From Akebia trifoliata (Eukaryota; Streptophyta; Magnoliopsida; Ranunculales; Lardizabalaceae): a stretch of DNA of 64,000 nucleotides. The stretch's first letter is position 1. The number at the start of each line of letters is the position of its first letter. This document shows positions 10,481-21,380 of this stretch, piece by piece. Below the pieces are notes generated by a model that did no database searches, had not been told where the DNA came from, and worked only from the letters and a program-made list of their open reading frames with translations. The position numbers and the translations under genes were made by a program. The stretch is taken from the NCBI GenBank assembly GCA_017979445.1, contig CM030713.1, positions 25,651,163-25,715,162 of the forward strand, in the 5' to 3' direction.

Positions 10481-13400
10481 TGTGGCGTCCCGCCGAACAC
10501 TAACACAAATCCCCATGTCAGATCTCGAAGTACTAAGTGGCATCTCGAAATTTCGGCATGGTCTCATCTGTTTATGTTAGCATTCCAAGGCGTTCAACCT
10601 GCTCCTAATAAACGACATACAATCCTGTATATAACAAATAATATATAGTACTAGCGGAAGCCTATATACGTCTAATAACGTACGAAAGATCAGAGTGCGG
10701 AAGAATAACCAGAATACAGGATTATACAAAATTCCTCACTCTAACAAAAATCCTAACACTCAAGACAGAATCCATAAGACTACCTGGGGGAAACTAACAC
10801 CACTAGGGGGTATAGTCCTAGTACTTACCAGGTGACGGACTCTGGTTGTCTATCTGACCAACTAGATGATCATCATTCGTGCTCTATATTTACCTCGCCA
10901 AGCTCTGAATCTAAACTAAAAAAATAGAGAAGGAAAGGGTGAGTAACAATGGTTACCCAGTAAGGAATAACACAATTTCTGCCAATAATCTCTTCTAACA
11001 TGAACGAAAAGCATACTAAATCATTTTAAAATATACAAATTTACAGAAGAAACTACGATTAACTGGTACATATAGCCAGGGATGAGCAACTAAACATTTT
11101 AAAACTCACATTACATCGATCATTATTACTCATTATAACATTCTCTTTTTATACAAATCTAATTTATCAAATTGAAACATTAAACATGGATTTCATTGTA
11201 TATATCAAAATAAGCAACAGATACATAATACACAATGGTGGAGTATTGGAATTAGAGAGTTGGGATTCACGACTAGATCGCTCCTAGTCGGGACATGATG
11301 TTACAATTCTTCTCTGGCTTTTAGTTCCTGATTTTGTGGCTGGTCGCTGTTTACCACGTTTGGTTGACCATTTATCCGGCTCAGGCTGGCCGTTTGACGG
11401 GACCGTAAGCAATGGGTCTCTTTTCGATGTGTCAGAACGTTCGACTACTATAGATTGTTAGTGATTACTGACTAATTATCTTCGTCTATGCCTATCAGGC
11501 GTGCATGTGATTCCCAAATATACAAACCATTCGTATATGACCACTTTTACATTACAAGTTCACTGGTAAAGATAGAGAATAATATCCCGGATTCCAGTTG
11601 TGACTCCATTCTCATACGCGTCCCATACCACGTATGAGCTTGGTAGTCCCTACCGTACATCCCAGGATAGTACATCACTCCGGATGATATGACGCACTAT
11701 TCCTTCAGGCATTCACAAACTCTTTAACAGCTCACAAAATAGCTACATATGTATATTATTTTCATTTGAAAACAAAAGAGAAATTAACAATACAAGGTTG
11801 AGAATAGATATCCAGTTTCCTACCATGCAAGTGTGGCCACCCGGCCTAAAATAAATAACAAAACGGAAACGTAAAAAGCGCCTCGCGCTAACAGAAATTT
11901 AAATAAACATGCAACCAACAATATTATCCCTGGATATCTTTTTACCAACCTACACACAACACAACAACATAAAATGCAGACATCACCCCTCGGGTGTGAC
12001 TCTGACATTTTACCGTTTCATACCATTTTTTCCCTTGTTCTGATTTTTACAATTTTCAATCTCTTTAGTAAAATATCCTTTTTCTGATATTCATCAACTC
12101 AATATGAGTTCATTGAATATTAAATCACATTTTCCAACTATATAATTTATTTCTATCAATAATATTGAAAAAGAATACAAATTTTATATCAAAACGGGGT
12201 CCGAGCAGTGCACCAGACCCAATTGGTGGAAATAACCCATTAAAATACCCTACCCACGTATAATTTGTTTAAAATATAATTAAACATCTCAAACATGCAA
12301 TTTCTGCCGTGAATTTTTGAAATAACAAAATAATTCTATATTTTGGAAATACATCCAAAGTTTTTCAACAAAATCCTAAATGCAATTTTCACAATCTACG
12401 ATTACTAATAGAAATTGAGAGTTCCTTACAATCTCTAGACAAAAGAATCGAAGCGTGTGCACGGAAATCGAGGCGATCGGTGTGGAAATCGAGACAGATC
12501 GAACTTCGAAGCGGCTAATTTTTTAATCTGGCCTGGTGGTTTTGAAGATCTCGACGTCGTCGTCCTTTCTCCCTTTTACGATGGAGGACGGTTTTACCTC
12601 GAAACCGATGAAAATCGAGGTCGAAGTTACGAAATCTCCGTATAAAAATACGGCTGATTTTTGACTAGACGGGGTGAATAAGATGAGAAAACGGAAGGAA
12701 TTTGGGTGGATTATGTAGAGAATGAGGCTGTGAACGTTTCTCCCTTTTGCGTCGAAAGACGGTTTGACGCAGAAATGGACGAAATCCGAGGTCAAAGTTT
12801 CAAAATTTCTATATCTAAATACGGCTGATTTTTGACGATATTGGATGAAAAAGAAATTGAAATGGAAAGAAGTTGGGTGGGTTTTGTAGAGAACGTAACT
12901 GCGGACATTTCTCCCTTCTGCGTCAGTCGTCGACGGCGAGTTGTTTGCACGAGATCTTAGGTGGAAGTTTAAGAAAAAAAACAATTTTTTTTAAACGTTG
13001 GCTGTTGGATGGTTGGAAAAGATGAGTTTATATAAAAAAAATTAAAATTTTTATTTATATAAAATTTGGGACGAATTCGGTATTTTGTCAATTATGTTGA
13101 TCGATGATAACTTGATCATCCGGACTCCAAAACTGATAAATGAATACTCTATTTCGCCTAATTTTTCGTTCTGGATCTAATGATACAGTCAATTTCTATA
13201 AATTATGTCTCTATCAAAAACTTTACATTTTTGGCCTGAGGTGACCCCTAAACTTGATGTTGTTTTTTGTTTTCTGACGATAATTCGACTTTCTGGTCTC
13301 AAAAAATGACAAATAAATAGTCCATGTTGAATAATTTTTCGTTATGAACCCAATTGTATGATCGAATTTTAAAAATTCTTACTCTAACAAAAAGTCACTA

Positions 13401-13646
13401 TTTTAACCTGGTTCGATCCGATAATCGAGGATTTTGTAACTTTTATATTCGGACTCGCATTTGAGCGTACTTACAGGCTAAACTATGTTTTTCGTTCATT
13501 TTGAATCTAATGGTGAAGTTAGATTCTATTAAAAATTATTAGAAACATCATAAAGTTTTACCCGTAAGTCCTACTTCCAAGATTTTCTTAAAATTCCACT
13601 ATTTATTTTTTCCTCGAGATACGAATTAAAAATTCAGGATTTTACA
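10481..13646 (-). repeat. LTR copy B1 (3.17 kb)
   Basis: The repeat runs on the minus strand from TGTAAAATCCTGAATTT (at 13646) to GGGACGCCACA (at 10481), so it has TG...CA ends. It is the same subfamily as the copy at 38122-41260: both share the 5' region, the T-rich leader and the block with GACCTCGATTTC-like words. It shares a conserved roughly 1.4-kb 3' half (for example AACGGCCAGCCTGAGCCGG) with subfamily A. The frame of 153 residues on the minus strand at 12523-12984 is not protein-like. Confidence 0.85.
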
Positions 13647-13660
13647 GTCTCCCCCCCTTA
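13647..13660 (-). other. Polypurine tract of the LTR element
   Basis: Read on the minus strand the sequence is TAAGGGGGGGAGAC, immediately before the LTR start TGTAA. This position and composition identify the plus-strand priming site of an LTR retrotransposon and fix the element's orientation. It is followed upstream by GAAGACGAAATTT, a word commonly found before this tract in plant chromoviruses. Confidence 0.8.
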
Positions 13661-15079
13661 ATAAAAATTTCGTCTTCGAAATTAAAATCATACCTTATCG
13701 AGCTTTGTCGTGATTCCTCTAACATGACATTATAATAAACAACACCTATTTTCGATTACCATCTATTCTTTAGTCTCAAGTCAATCTCATTTATAACTCG
13801 TAGACTTATGTCTCCCATATTCCGTAAACCCAACACATTCATTAATTTATCACTCTAATTCAAATTCATACTCCAACAAATCCATTATTTGTATAACCCT
13901 AAGATAACAATCAATTTAGCTTGTATCACCTTCCCCACCAATGTCTATCAATAACAATCTTTTTCACATCTCTCTATTCTTTATCTTACTTCTCTCACCA
14001 ATTACAACACCGTCTATTATATTTTACTAATAATTGGTATGAATATTACTCCTCAATGCATAGTCTTACCGCAAAACACACCATTACCTTTATATTCAAT
14101 TCAATATTACATTTTCTACTTATCGTGATATTTCTTCAAAACCTCTGTCATAACTTTTATAATTTAAAATCTTACTCGAGGGGATAAATCCTACATCTAT
14201 TTTCTCACAATTCCATTAAGTCATCATTAATGCAACATTGTCACAAGATTATTCTTTCTCACATTTTACATCGACCCACATCCTGACTTATACTCTATTA
14301 AATCTCTTTAGGATAGATGTGGGCACAAGTAGGTGGTAGCCACTGCTTCTACGGAATCATAATATTTACTAATAGCACTTTCATTTCGAAGAGTGAAAAG
14401 GAGTCACGATCGAAGTCTCGAAGTGAGTAGTTGTCTATAGAAAACATTGATCACGTAACGAGAACGATAATAATGAATTCTTCTACTGGAAGGCGATCGT
14501 GAAAGGAGAAGGTAAAAGAAGAGTTAGAATCGACACCGATGATAGAAAGATAAAAAGGAAAAGATGATCTATATTTTCAAAGGAGGAGAATCGATTCAAG
14601 AAGTCGTAAAGCAAGGGCTGCTTTATCTAATAGTTCAGTCGTTAGGCCTCCTAAAGTTAAGCCATCTTCAATCGAAAGGAAAGATACGCGATTCCCTGCG
14701 TTGATATTCGAGGAAGTAGCTCTCGACACGAAGAATATACAATAAACACCTGCTTATCTACTAGCGTAATATATGAGTAATTGACTAGACTATTGATATA
14801 AAGACTGGCGTATCAATTGAACATCACTTGTCTTTTCACACTTTACAATTATTTTAATACCTATTTTGCAAATTCTTAAATGATCTTCCAAAAATCTTAT
14901 TCTTTCTTCGCAAGGCTTTCCAATGGTATAAATAATTTCATTACTTGACCTGTGTCAGTGGTTTCTAGCTCTACCAAGTGTGCAAACTCTTCACAAAATT
15001 ATATAATCTAGAGGAACCAATATTGAGTAAAACTCCACGTTCTAACATTATAATTAGAAATTGTACCTTCTAAAACTTC

Positions 15080-15330
15080 GTTGGAGACAAGTACTTTCTC
15101 CTGGGTCACAATCCTTGCTCGCGACTGTGATAGAGGGCATTATTTCCTAATATGTTCCACCTGACCACACGCATAACAATGTCAATGATTTTATCTTCGT
15201 AGATCTCTGTGGAGTAGGCAGTTGGTAGACTGGGGTTTGTAGGCTCTGAACCTACCTTATTGATTCCTTTGACCTTGTTGGCATCATTGGAGATCCAGCT
15301 GCTCTATAACTCGGCGATTGGGGAACTTTA
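15080..15330 (-). pseudogene. gag remnant with CCHC zinc knuckle
   Basis: On the minus strand a Pro/Gln/Ser-rich stretch (PQSPSYRAAG, later YQLPTP) is followed by HCYACGQVEHIRK, the first part of a CCHC zinc knuckle. This is the nucleocapsid region of a Ty3/gypsy gag protein. The frame is broken by stops and by at least one shift, and the last cysteine of the knuckle lies beyond a break. It belongs to the element whose LTR is at 10481-13646. Confidence 0.65.
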
Positions 15331-15399
15331 CAACTTGATAGTGGAGGAGTTCTATATTATGGATACATAGATTCGGGGAAGATTAGCCTCGAATACATC

Positions 15400-16340
15400 G
15401 GCCTTTTGGCAGAATCTGATCTGGGAAGAAAAGAAATCTAAGGTCAACTCATTTGCACGAGAGATAATAGTCCCCCCAACATTTGACAAGCCAATGGGAG
15501 AAATTCGATCTCATATACATTTGAGAGAATGGTCATTTAAGGGTGTTATCGGTGCATTAGATAGCATACTAATTGATGCGCACATTCCGCTTGATTAACA
15601 AGTCCCATTCAGAGGAAGGGGACAAGGAAAATGTTTTCAAAATGTAATGGTGGTGTGTGATTTTGATATGAAGTTCATATATGTGATGGCTGGATGGGAA
15701 GAAATTGCACATGACTCGAGGGTATTAAATGAGACACTACGTAACCCGGTTAACAATTTTCCAATGCCTCCTCCAGGTATGTATTTTCAAATTATATTTT
15801 TAAAATTAATCTTATAATCAATAATATAAATTTTACATATATTTTATATTTGTTGCAGATATGTATTATTTATGCGACGCTGCATACAACACACACTAGA
15901 GGTTTTATGACTTCATATCGCAATACACGGTATTGACTAAGAACATATCGAGGAATGCGTGCAATAGGTAGAAAGGAGAAATTTAATCATGCACACACTC
16001 GATTAAGGAATGTCATTGAGAGGGCCTTTGGTGTATAGAAAAAAAGATTCACAATTTTGAACAGAATGTCTTCATATGATTATCACACTCAACGGGACAT
16101 TGTTATTGCATGCATGGCAATACACAATTTCTTACGTCGTGTTTATCTTCATGATGAGTTGTTTCGAAAATATGAAGTTGATGTTGACGAAGAGAGTAAT
16201 TCTTTACTAGAAATCGAACCATCACAAGATCCACCATGTTATAATGACATATTCTCATCGTAAGCACAAGCTGATATGATTACTTTACGTGATCAAATTG
16301 CAATTCAACTAGGAAATGAAATGATTGTTTATATTGTTTG
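15400..16340 (+). pseudogene. PIF/Harbinger DDE transposase, broken
   Basis: The catalytic core is readable with stops and shifts. Near 15545 is GVIGALDS (family GALDGTHI, first Asp). Near 15600-15760 are QVPFRGRGQG, QNVMVVCDFDMKFIYVMAGW and AHDSRVLNETL (second Asp in the HDSRVL block). After an intron-like gap (15777-15860, GT...AG) comes MYYLCDAAYNTH. Then LRNVIERAFGV holds the catalytic Glu region, followed by KKRFTILNRMSSYDYHTQRD and IVIACMAIHNFLRR. An in-frame TAG follows the FGV motif, and other stops occur near 15597 and 15896. The enzyme class excises and inserts PIF elements at TWA sites. The reading is from family motifs; it is clearly non-functional as written. Confidence 0.85.
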
Positions 16341-16650
16341 AGTATTACTTTGTTGGAATGTAATTTCTCAAGTATGAATTCAATTTAAAAATAATACTTT
16401 TGAGTTATTTAATTTGTTAGGAATTGAAACTAATATGTGGATGGTTTCATTATGCTAATATGTTATGTTTTTTTTGTTAACATTTATTAGAATTATAAAA
16501 GGGTAATATTGTTAAAATGACCATTATGTTTTAAAATTCTATTTGTAACCAGAAGCTCTTAAAAATTATAAATAAACAACTTTTTTCAGAATAAAATTCC
16601 AGATTTCAGATTTCAAACTTCAGACTTCAGAAGTGTTACCAAACATACCC

Positions 16651-18078
16651 TTAACCATCTAAATAAGTCTTTGTCTAGTCATTGCTTATCTTTTAAAAGA
16701 AACTCATTCTAAAACATGATTTGATTTCATTATTAAAATTATATAACAATCAATATTTTTTTGCCCCTTAATCTTATTTTAATTTATGAAGTGTCAATGC
16801 TTAATTTTTTAAGAAAAGAGGTTCGATGTTAGTTTTTTTTTTTTTTAAATTAAAAAATAATTGAACAAATCTCATCTCATAGTAACTATATAAGGTATAT
16901 TACCATCACAAGTCATGACTCGATGGTAAAACTATTAATAGGGGTCTGTTCCCTTTGGTTGTGTGCTCGAAATTAACTAGCCTACAAAATCACCCAGTTG
17001 CAAACAACAAAACTTTTGTAATTGTGTCTTATAACTTTTAACTTTCATATTCTTTTAGAATGTCAATTTAGTATTTTGAGAAATTTTTTTATTGTATTCA
17101 AGATGATCTATAGTTCAGCATACAAATTGATAAGCTTAATCATTTCATAATTCTTTAAATGCTTAAAAAATAAATTTTATTTTATTTATTTCTTTTAAAA
17201 AGAATTGGAGTTATTTCAAGATAACGAAAACTTAATATGCAAATAAACAACTGTATCAAGGCATTACAACAAAAGTTCATGTGAACTTCAATACATGTAA
17301 TGAGTAATGTCTTATTTTTAGTATATAAAAAAATTAACATTTAATTGAATATAATTGAAAGTTTGAAATGAAAATTGACAATTATATTCAGGCATTACGT
17401 TATAATCTCATGTGAAATCGATATGTGTAATAAATATTCTATTAATAGGGATTTGTTCCCTTTGGTTGTGTGCTCGAAATTGGTTATCCTATTAATTTAC
17501 GCTGTTGCAAATAAGAAAACTTATGTAATATATAAATTAATTATATTGTATCTTATAACTTTTAATTTTCATATTCTTTTAGAATATTAATTTAGTATTT
17601 TGATAATAAAATTTATAGTATGCAAGATGATCAATAGTTCGACACGTAAATTGACAGACTTCAAATATTTCATAATTCTCAAAATACTTAGAAAATAAAT
17701 CTTATTTTATTTATTTCTTTTAAAAATAATTGAAGTTATTTCAAGATAACGAATGCTTAATATGCAAATAAATAGCTATATCAAGGCATTACAACAAAAG
17801 TTCACGTAAATTTCAACACATGTAACAAGTAATTTTTTATTTTTTATTATAAATAAAAAAAATAACCACTAATGAAGATAATTGAAAGCTTGAAATAAAA
17901 ATTAACAACTGTATTCAGGCATTACATTAAAATCTCATGTGAAATCAATATGTGTAATAAATATTCTATTATTTTTCATTATAAAAACTTACAATTTCTT
18001 TATTCAAAATTTCTTGTAGAAGAAATCATGTTTTATCTCCTCATTTTACTTCAAAATGTTCGAGCCTATAGTTCAGAC
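16651..18078. repeat. Long-period satellite, block 2
   Basis: The satellite resumes after the PIF element (CCATCTAAATAAGTCTTTG). Marker words lie at 16923 and about 17434, only 511 bp apart. The unit between them has lost about 450 bp: the sequence jumps from AATAAATATTCTATTA directly to ATAGGGATTTGTTCCC, with a shared CTATTA at the junction, which suggests unequal recombination or slippage. The block ends at the target site of the solo LTR (CAGAC, 18074-18078). Confidence 0.85.
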
Positions 18079-18496
18079 TGTAACACCCTGGATTTTCAAC
18101 TCATATCTCAAGAAAAGTAAATGGTGAGATTTGGAGGAAAATATCGAATGAGAGACTTAGAGTAAAATACTCGAATATTGCTATGATTAATTTTAAGGAA
18201 AACCGACTTCGCCATTAGATTCAAAAGGATCAAAATATATACATTAGCTTGTAAGCAAGTTCAAATTCGAGTTCGGAGGAAAAAGTTAACAAATCCTCGA
18301 ATTTCGCATTAAGTGGGATCCAACATAGTGAAATTTCGTTAGAGCGAGAATCGAAAAGATTTGATGATACCATTAGATCCGTAGTGAAAAATTATTCGAA
18401 ATGGTATATTCGTTTGTCGTTTTCCGAGTCCGAATAGTTAAGTTACGATCGAAACTAGAAATGATGGGAAAATTACAAGTATACCCTCAGCCCTCT

Positions 18497-18504
18497 TATA
18501 AAAG
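18497..18504 (+). promoter_or_regulatory. TATA-like box of LTR A1
   Basis: TATAAAAG lies 418 bp into the LTR, after a GC-richer stretch and before a pyrimidine-rich leader (CACTTTCTTTTATTTC). The same box is kept in copy A2. It is a plausible U3 promoter of the retrotransposon; transcription is not shown. Confidence 0.5.
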
Positions 18505-19320
18505 AAAACTCACTTTCTTTTATTTCATTTCACTTCTTCACTCTTCTCCAAAGAACTCAACTCAGCCATTTTCTAGACCTAGGGTTTCAACCCATTCTCA
18601 CCATGTTCTAGAGCGAATGAGTCCGAGTTGAACCTCGACGAAGAAGGCAAAGTCGTCGGCGTTGTCGAGCTCTACGTCCTCACCCCATCCAACCTCCATT
18701 TCCTCTTCTTTTCTCTTGGTCTCCCACAAGAATCAGCAAGTGGGTTTTTGTATAATCACTTGGAACTTCATCCATATCATAGGAGAGTCGTTGTTGGTCA
18801 TTAGGAAGCGGGGAGAACACCTTCAAAGAGGGTTTCACAACCAACCACTCCGTTGGCACCCGAGTTCAATCACTTTCGGAACTTCGAGCCGCCTAAAATT
18901 GATCCTTAGTGTTGATTCATCACCATTGGCGTCCACAAACAAGTAAGGGACTTCCAATTCTTATTGGTAACTTTAGATTTCTCAAATGTGCATTTAGGGT
19001 TTTGAAACAAAACTTATTGTTTGCATTTAAATCGTAGAAAGTTGTTCGATTTCAAATTCATGGTAGAAGTAGGTGTTTTGCTTATGTTTTATCGAATTTT
19101 GATAACAAAATCGTGGGTGGGTCGAATGGTTTGAAGAATGGAACAAAGATCCAAAGAAGGGATCGAAAAACCCAAAAACATCGCGAGTGAGGTTCAGGCT
19201 GTCGGCGGGAAGGGTCGGTGCCACCGACACCTACCGAAGGCATTCTGTCGGTTCCACCTACAAGGTTCTGCTGCCGACAGCACTGTTCTGAGTCAACAAC
19301 AGACTCTGACTATTTCTCAC

Positions 19321-19405
19321 CCTTTATTTCATTAAAAACATTAAAGTAAATGTCCTCTTTAATTTTTACTTTCCATTTACTTTAAGTTCTTTAATGAAAT
19401 AAAGG
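19321..19405. repeat. Inverted repeat (hairpin) inside LTR A1
   Basis: A 32-nt arm CCTTTATTTCATTAAA... (19321-19352) pairs with 19374-19405 with about three mismatches around a 21-nt loop. The same hairpin is kept in LTR A2 at about 34925-35012. It could be a terminator-like or processing structure in the LTR RNA, or an old small insertion. Confidence 0.7.
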
Positions 19406-21380
19406 TTTTACCCCCCATTTCGGAACAATGGGAATGGTTTTAAGATCCAAATCTCAAATGATCAAAATCCGAATTTTGGTTTCAAGAACAAAACGTAATT
19501 TTCGACGTTTTCGGCAAGTTTTCAAAATGAAATAACTTTCGCGTTCCTTTGAATTAGATTACAAAACTATTTGGTGTCGAATCTCATGATAGAGAGTTTT
19601 ATTTCGAAAAACCCGTTTTCAATTTCGAGAACTTTGAAAATTTGAGTTTCTGACACTTAGCCAAATTTTCACTAGCTTTCTCTATTTTTAACAGCCTTGG
19701 TCCTGAGCATCGCTGGGACTTTATTTTTAATAAACTTTGATGGTTTTCAATGGAAAGACCAAAAGAATGACTTTGAAAGATTGGAAATGAATGGTTGATT
19801 TGAAAAGATGAAAAGTGAGAATGTCGAGAGAATAGGAAAAGGGAATGAACGGTAAAATGTCAGAATCACACCCGAGGGGTGATGTCTGCATTTTACATTG
19901 TATGTTGTGTGTAGGTTGGTGAAAGGATATCCAGGTTATTAATGAAAGGGTTGCATGTTTATTTCCGATTATGTTAGCGCTTGCGCTGAGTACTGTTATT
20001 TATTTTAGGCCGATTGGCCACGGTTGCATGGTAGGAACTGGATATCCATTCTCAACCCTGTTCTATTAATTTCTCTTTTGTTTTAAATGAAAAATCATAT
20101 ATGTATGTAGCTATTTTGTGAGTTGTTAAAGGGTTTTTGAATGCCTGAAGGGATAGTGTGTCACATCATCCGGAGGGGTACACTATCCTGGGATGTACGG
20201 TAGGGACCACCAAACTCATACGTGGTATGGGACGCGTATGAGAGTGGAGTCACAACTGGAATCCGGGTCCATTCCGTTCTTATCTTTACTAGTGAACGTG
20301 TATTGTAAAGGTGGTCGTATACGAGTAGAGTGTCATTTGGGAATCACATGCACGCCTGATAGGCATAGACGAAGATGATTAGTCAGTGATCACTAACAAT
20401 CTAGTAGTAGTCGAACGTTCTGACACATCGAAAAGAGACCCATTGCGTACGGTCACGTCAAACGGCCAGCCTGAGCCGGATAAATGGTCCCGCAAGCGTG
20501 GTAGACACGACCAGTTACAAAATCAGGAACTACGATGTTATTGGGGAATATCATGTCCTGACTGGAAGCGATCCAGTCGTGAATCCCAACTCTTTAATTC
20601 CAATACTCCACCATTTGTAGTATGTATCTGTTGTTATATTTCGAATTATAAACTGAGAAGCATGTCATTTATTTCAATGTTGTCAATACTATTTGCAAAA
20701 AATGGAAAATGTATAATGAGTATGGACGATTGATGCTATGTGTAATTTTTAAACTGTTTAGTTGTTCATCCCTGGATATATGTACCAGTTGATCGTATTT
20801 TATTCTGTAAAACCTTGCATGTATTAAAATGTTCAGTATGTTTTACTCGATCATGTTTAGGGAGGGTTATTGGTAGGAATTGGCTGTGGACTTGCTGGGT
20901 AACTCTCGTTACTCACCCTTTCCTTCCTATTTTTTTTTAGTTTCGGCACTTGCAGCTACCGAGGTAGGCGTAGAGTCAGTAATTGAGGAGTGTCTGGTCG
21001 ATCAGATCGACGATCAGAGTTTATTGCCTGGTGAGCACTAGGGCCACATCCCTTAGCGTTGTCAGTTTCATCCAGGATGTGTGTAGTTTTTGGATTGAGA
21101 GTTTAGGCCTATGTTAGAGTGAGAATATTTTGGTAAGCCTGTATATTGATAAATCTTTCGCACTCTGATCTACTTACATGTTAGATGTAATTAGTCTTCC
21201 GCTGTTATTTTCCTGTATCTACATTTTTATATACAGGTTTTGTTATAAATTGGTTTATCAGGTTTGAGTTCCGTGAAACGCTAACATAAATAGAGGAGAC
21301 CATGCCGAAATTTCGAGGTGCTACCTAGTACCTTGGGATTTGGCCTTGGGATTTGTGTTAGCGTTTGGCGGGGCGTCACA

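Larger units (their letters stand above)
10481..15330 (-). mobile_element. Truncated Tekay/Del-like LTR retrotransposon (3' LTR, PPT, gag remnant)
   Basis: On the minus strand the order is gag remnant (about 15330-15080), an unassigned interior, a polypurine tract (13660-13647) and one complete 3.17-kb LTR (13646-10481). No 5' LTR, protease, reverse transcriptase or integrase is recognisable, and I find no matching target duplication, so the 5' end and most of the interior have been deleted. The long LTR and the layout of the polypurine tract (AAGGGGGGGAGAC before TGTAA) are typical of Tekay/Del chromoviruses; the clade is an inference. The element lies between the two ORFs of the PIF transposon. 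A purine-rich patch (14380-14620) is unexplained. Confidence 0.7.
7663..16650 (+). mobile_element. PIF/Harbinger DNA transposon inserted in the satellite
   Basis: The terminal inverted repeats are about 30 bp and nearly perfect. The left reads GTGTGTGTTTGGTAACACTT and the right, on the minus strand, GGGTATGTTTGGTAACACTT, both followed by CTGAAGTCTGAA. The 3-bp target duplication TTA (7660-7662 and 16651-16653) is the PIF/Harbinger hallmark. Both family proteins are present in order on the plus strand: a Myb/SANT-like ORF1 (9560-10455) and a DDE transposase (15400-16330), each broken by stops. A truncated LTR retrotransposon (10481 to about 15330) sits between them. Without it the element is about 4.1 kb. 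It is inactive as written, but its ends are well kept. Confidence 0.88.
18079..21380 (+). mobile_element. Solo LTR A1 (3.3 kb) with CAGAC target duplication
   Basis: The LTR starts TGTAACACCCTGGATTTTC and ends GGCGGGGCGTCACA. It is flanked by exact 5-bp duplications CAGAC (18074-18078 and 21381-21385), and the satellite continues in register on both sides. There is no interior, so this is a solo LTR left by recombination between two LTRs. Its 3' half is nearly the same as copy A2 (32946-36427) and shares blocks with subfamily B. Small frames inside it are not proteins. A TATA-like box is at 18497. Confidence 0.92.

Noticed and set aside
12523..12984. Minus-strand ORF of 153 residues
   Set aside because: It lies wholly inside LTR B1 and arises from an internal diverged duplication of the LTR (the same pattern gives the frame at 38769-39224 in LTR B2). 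No protein motif is present.
14380..14620. Purine-rich stretch as a coding region
   Set aside because: No frame stays open for more than a few tens of codons and no retroelement or host motif is readable; left as unassigned interior of the truncated LTR element.
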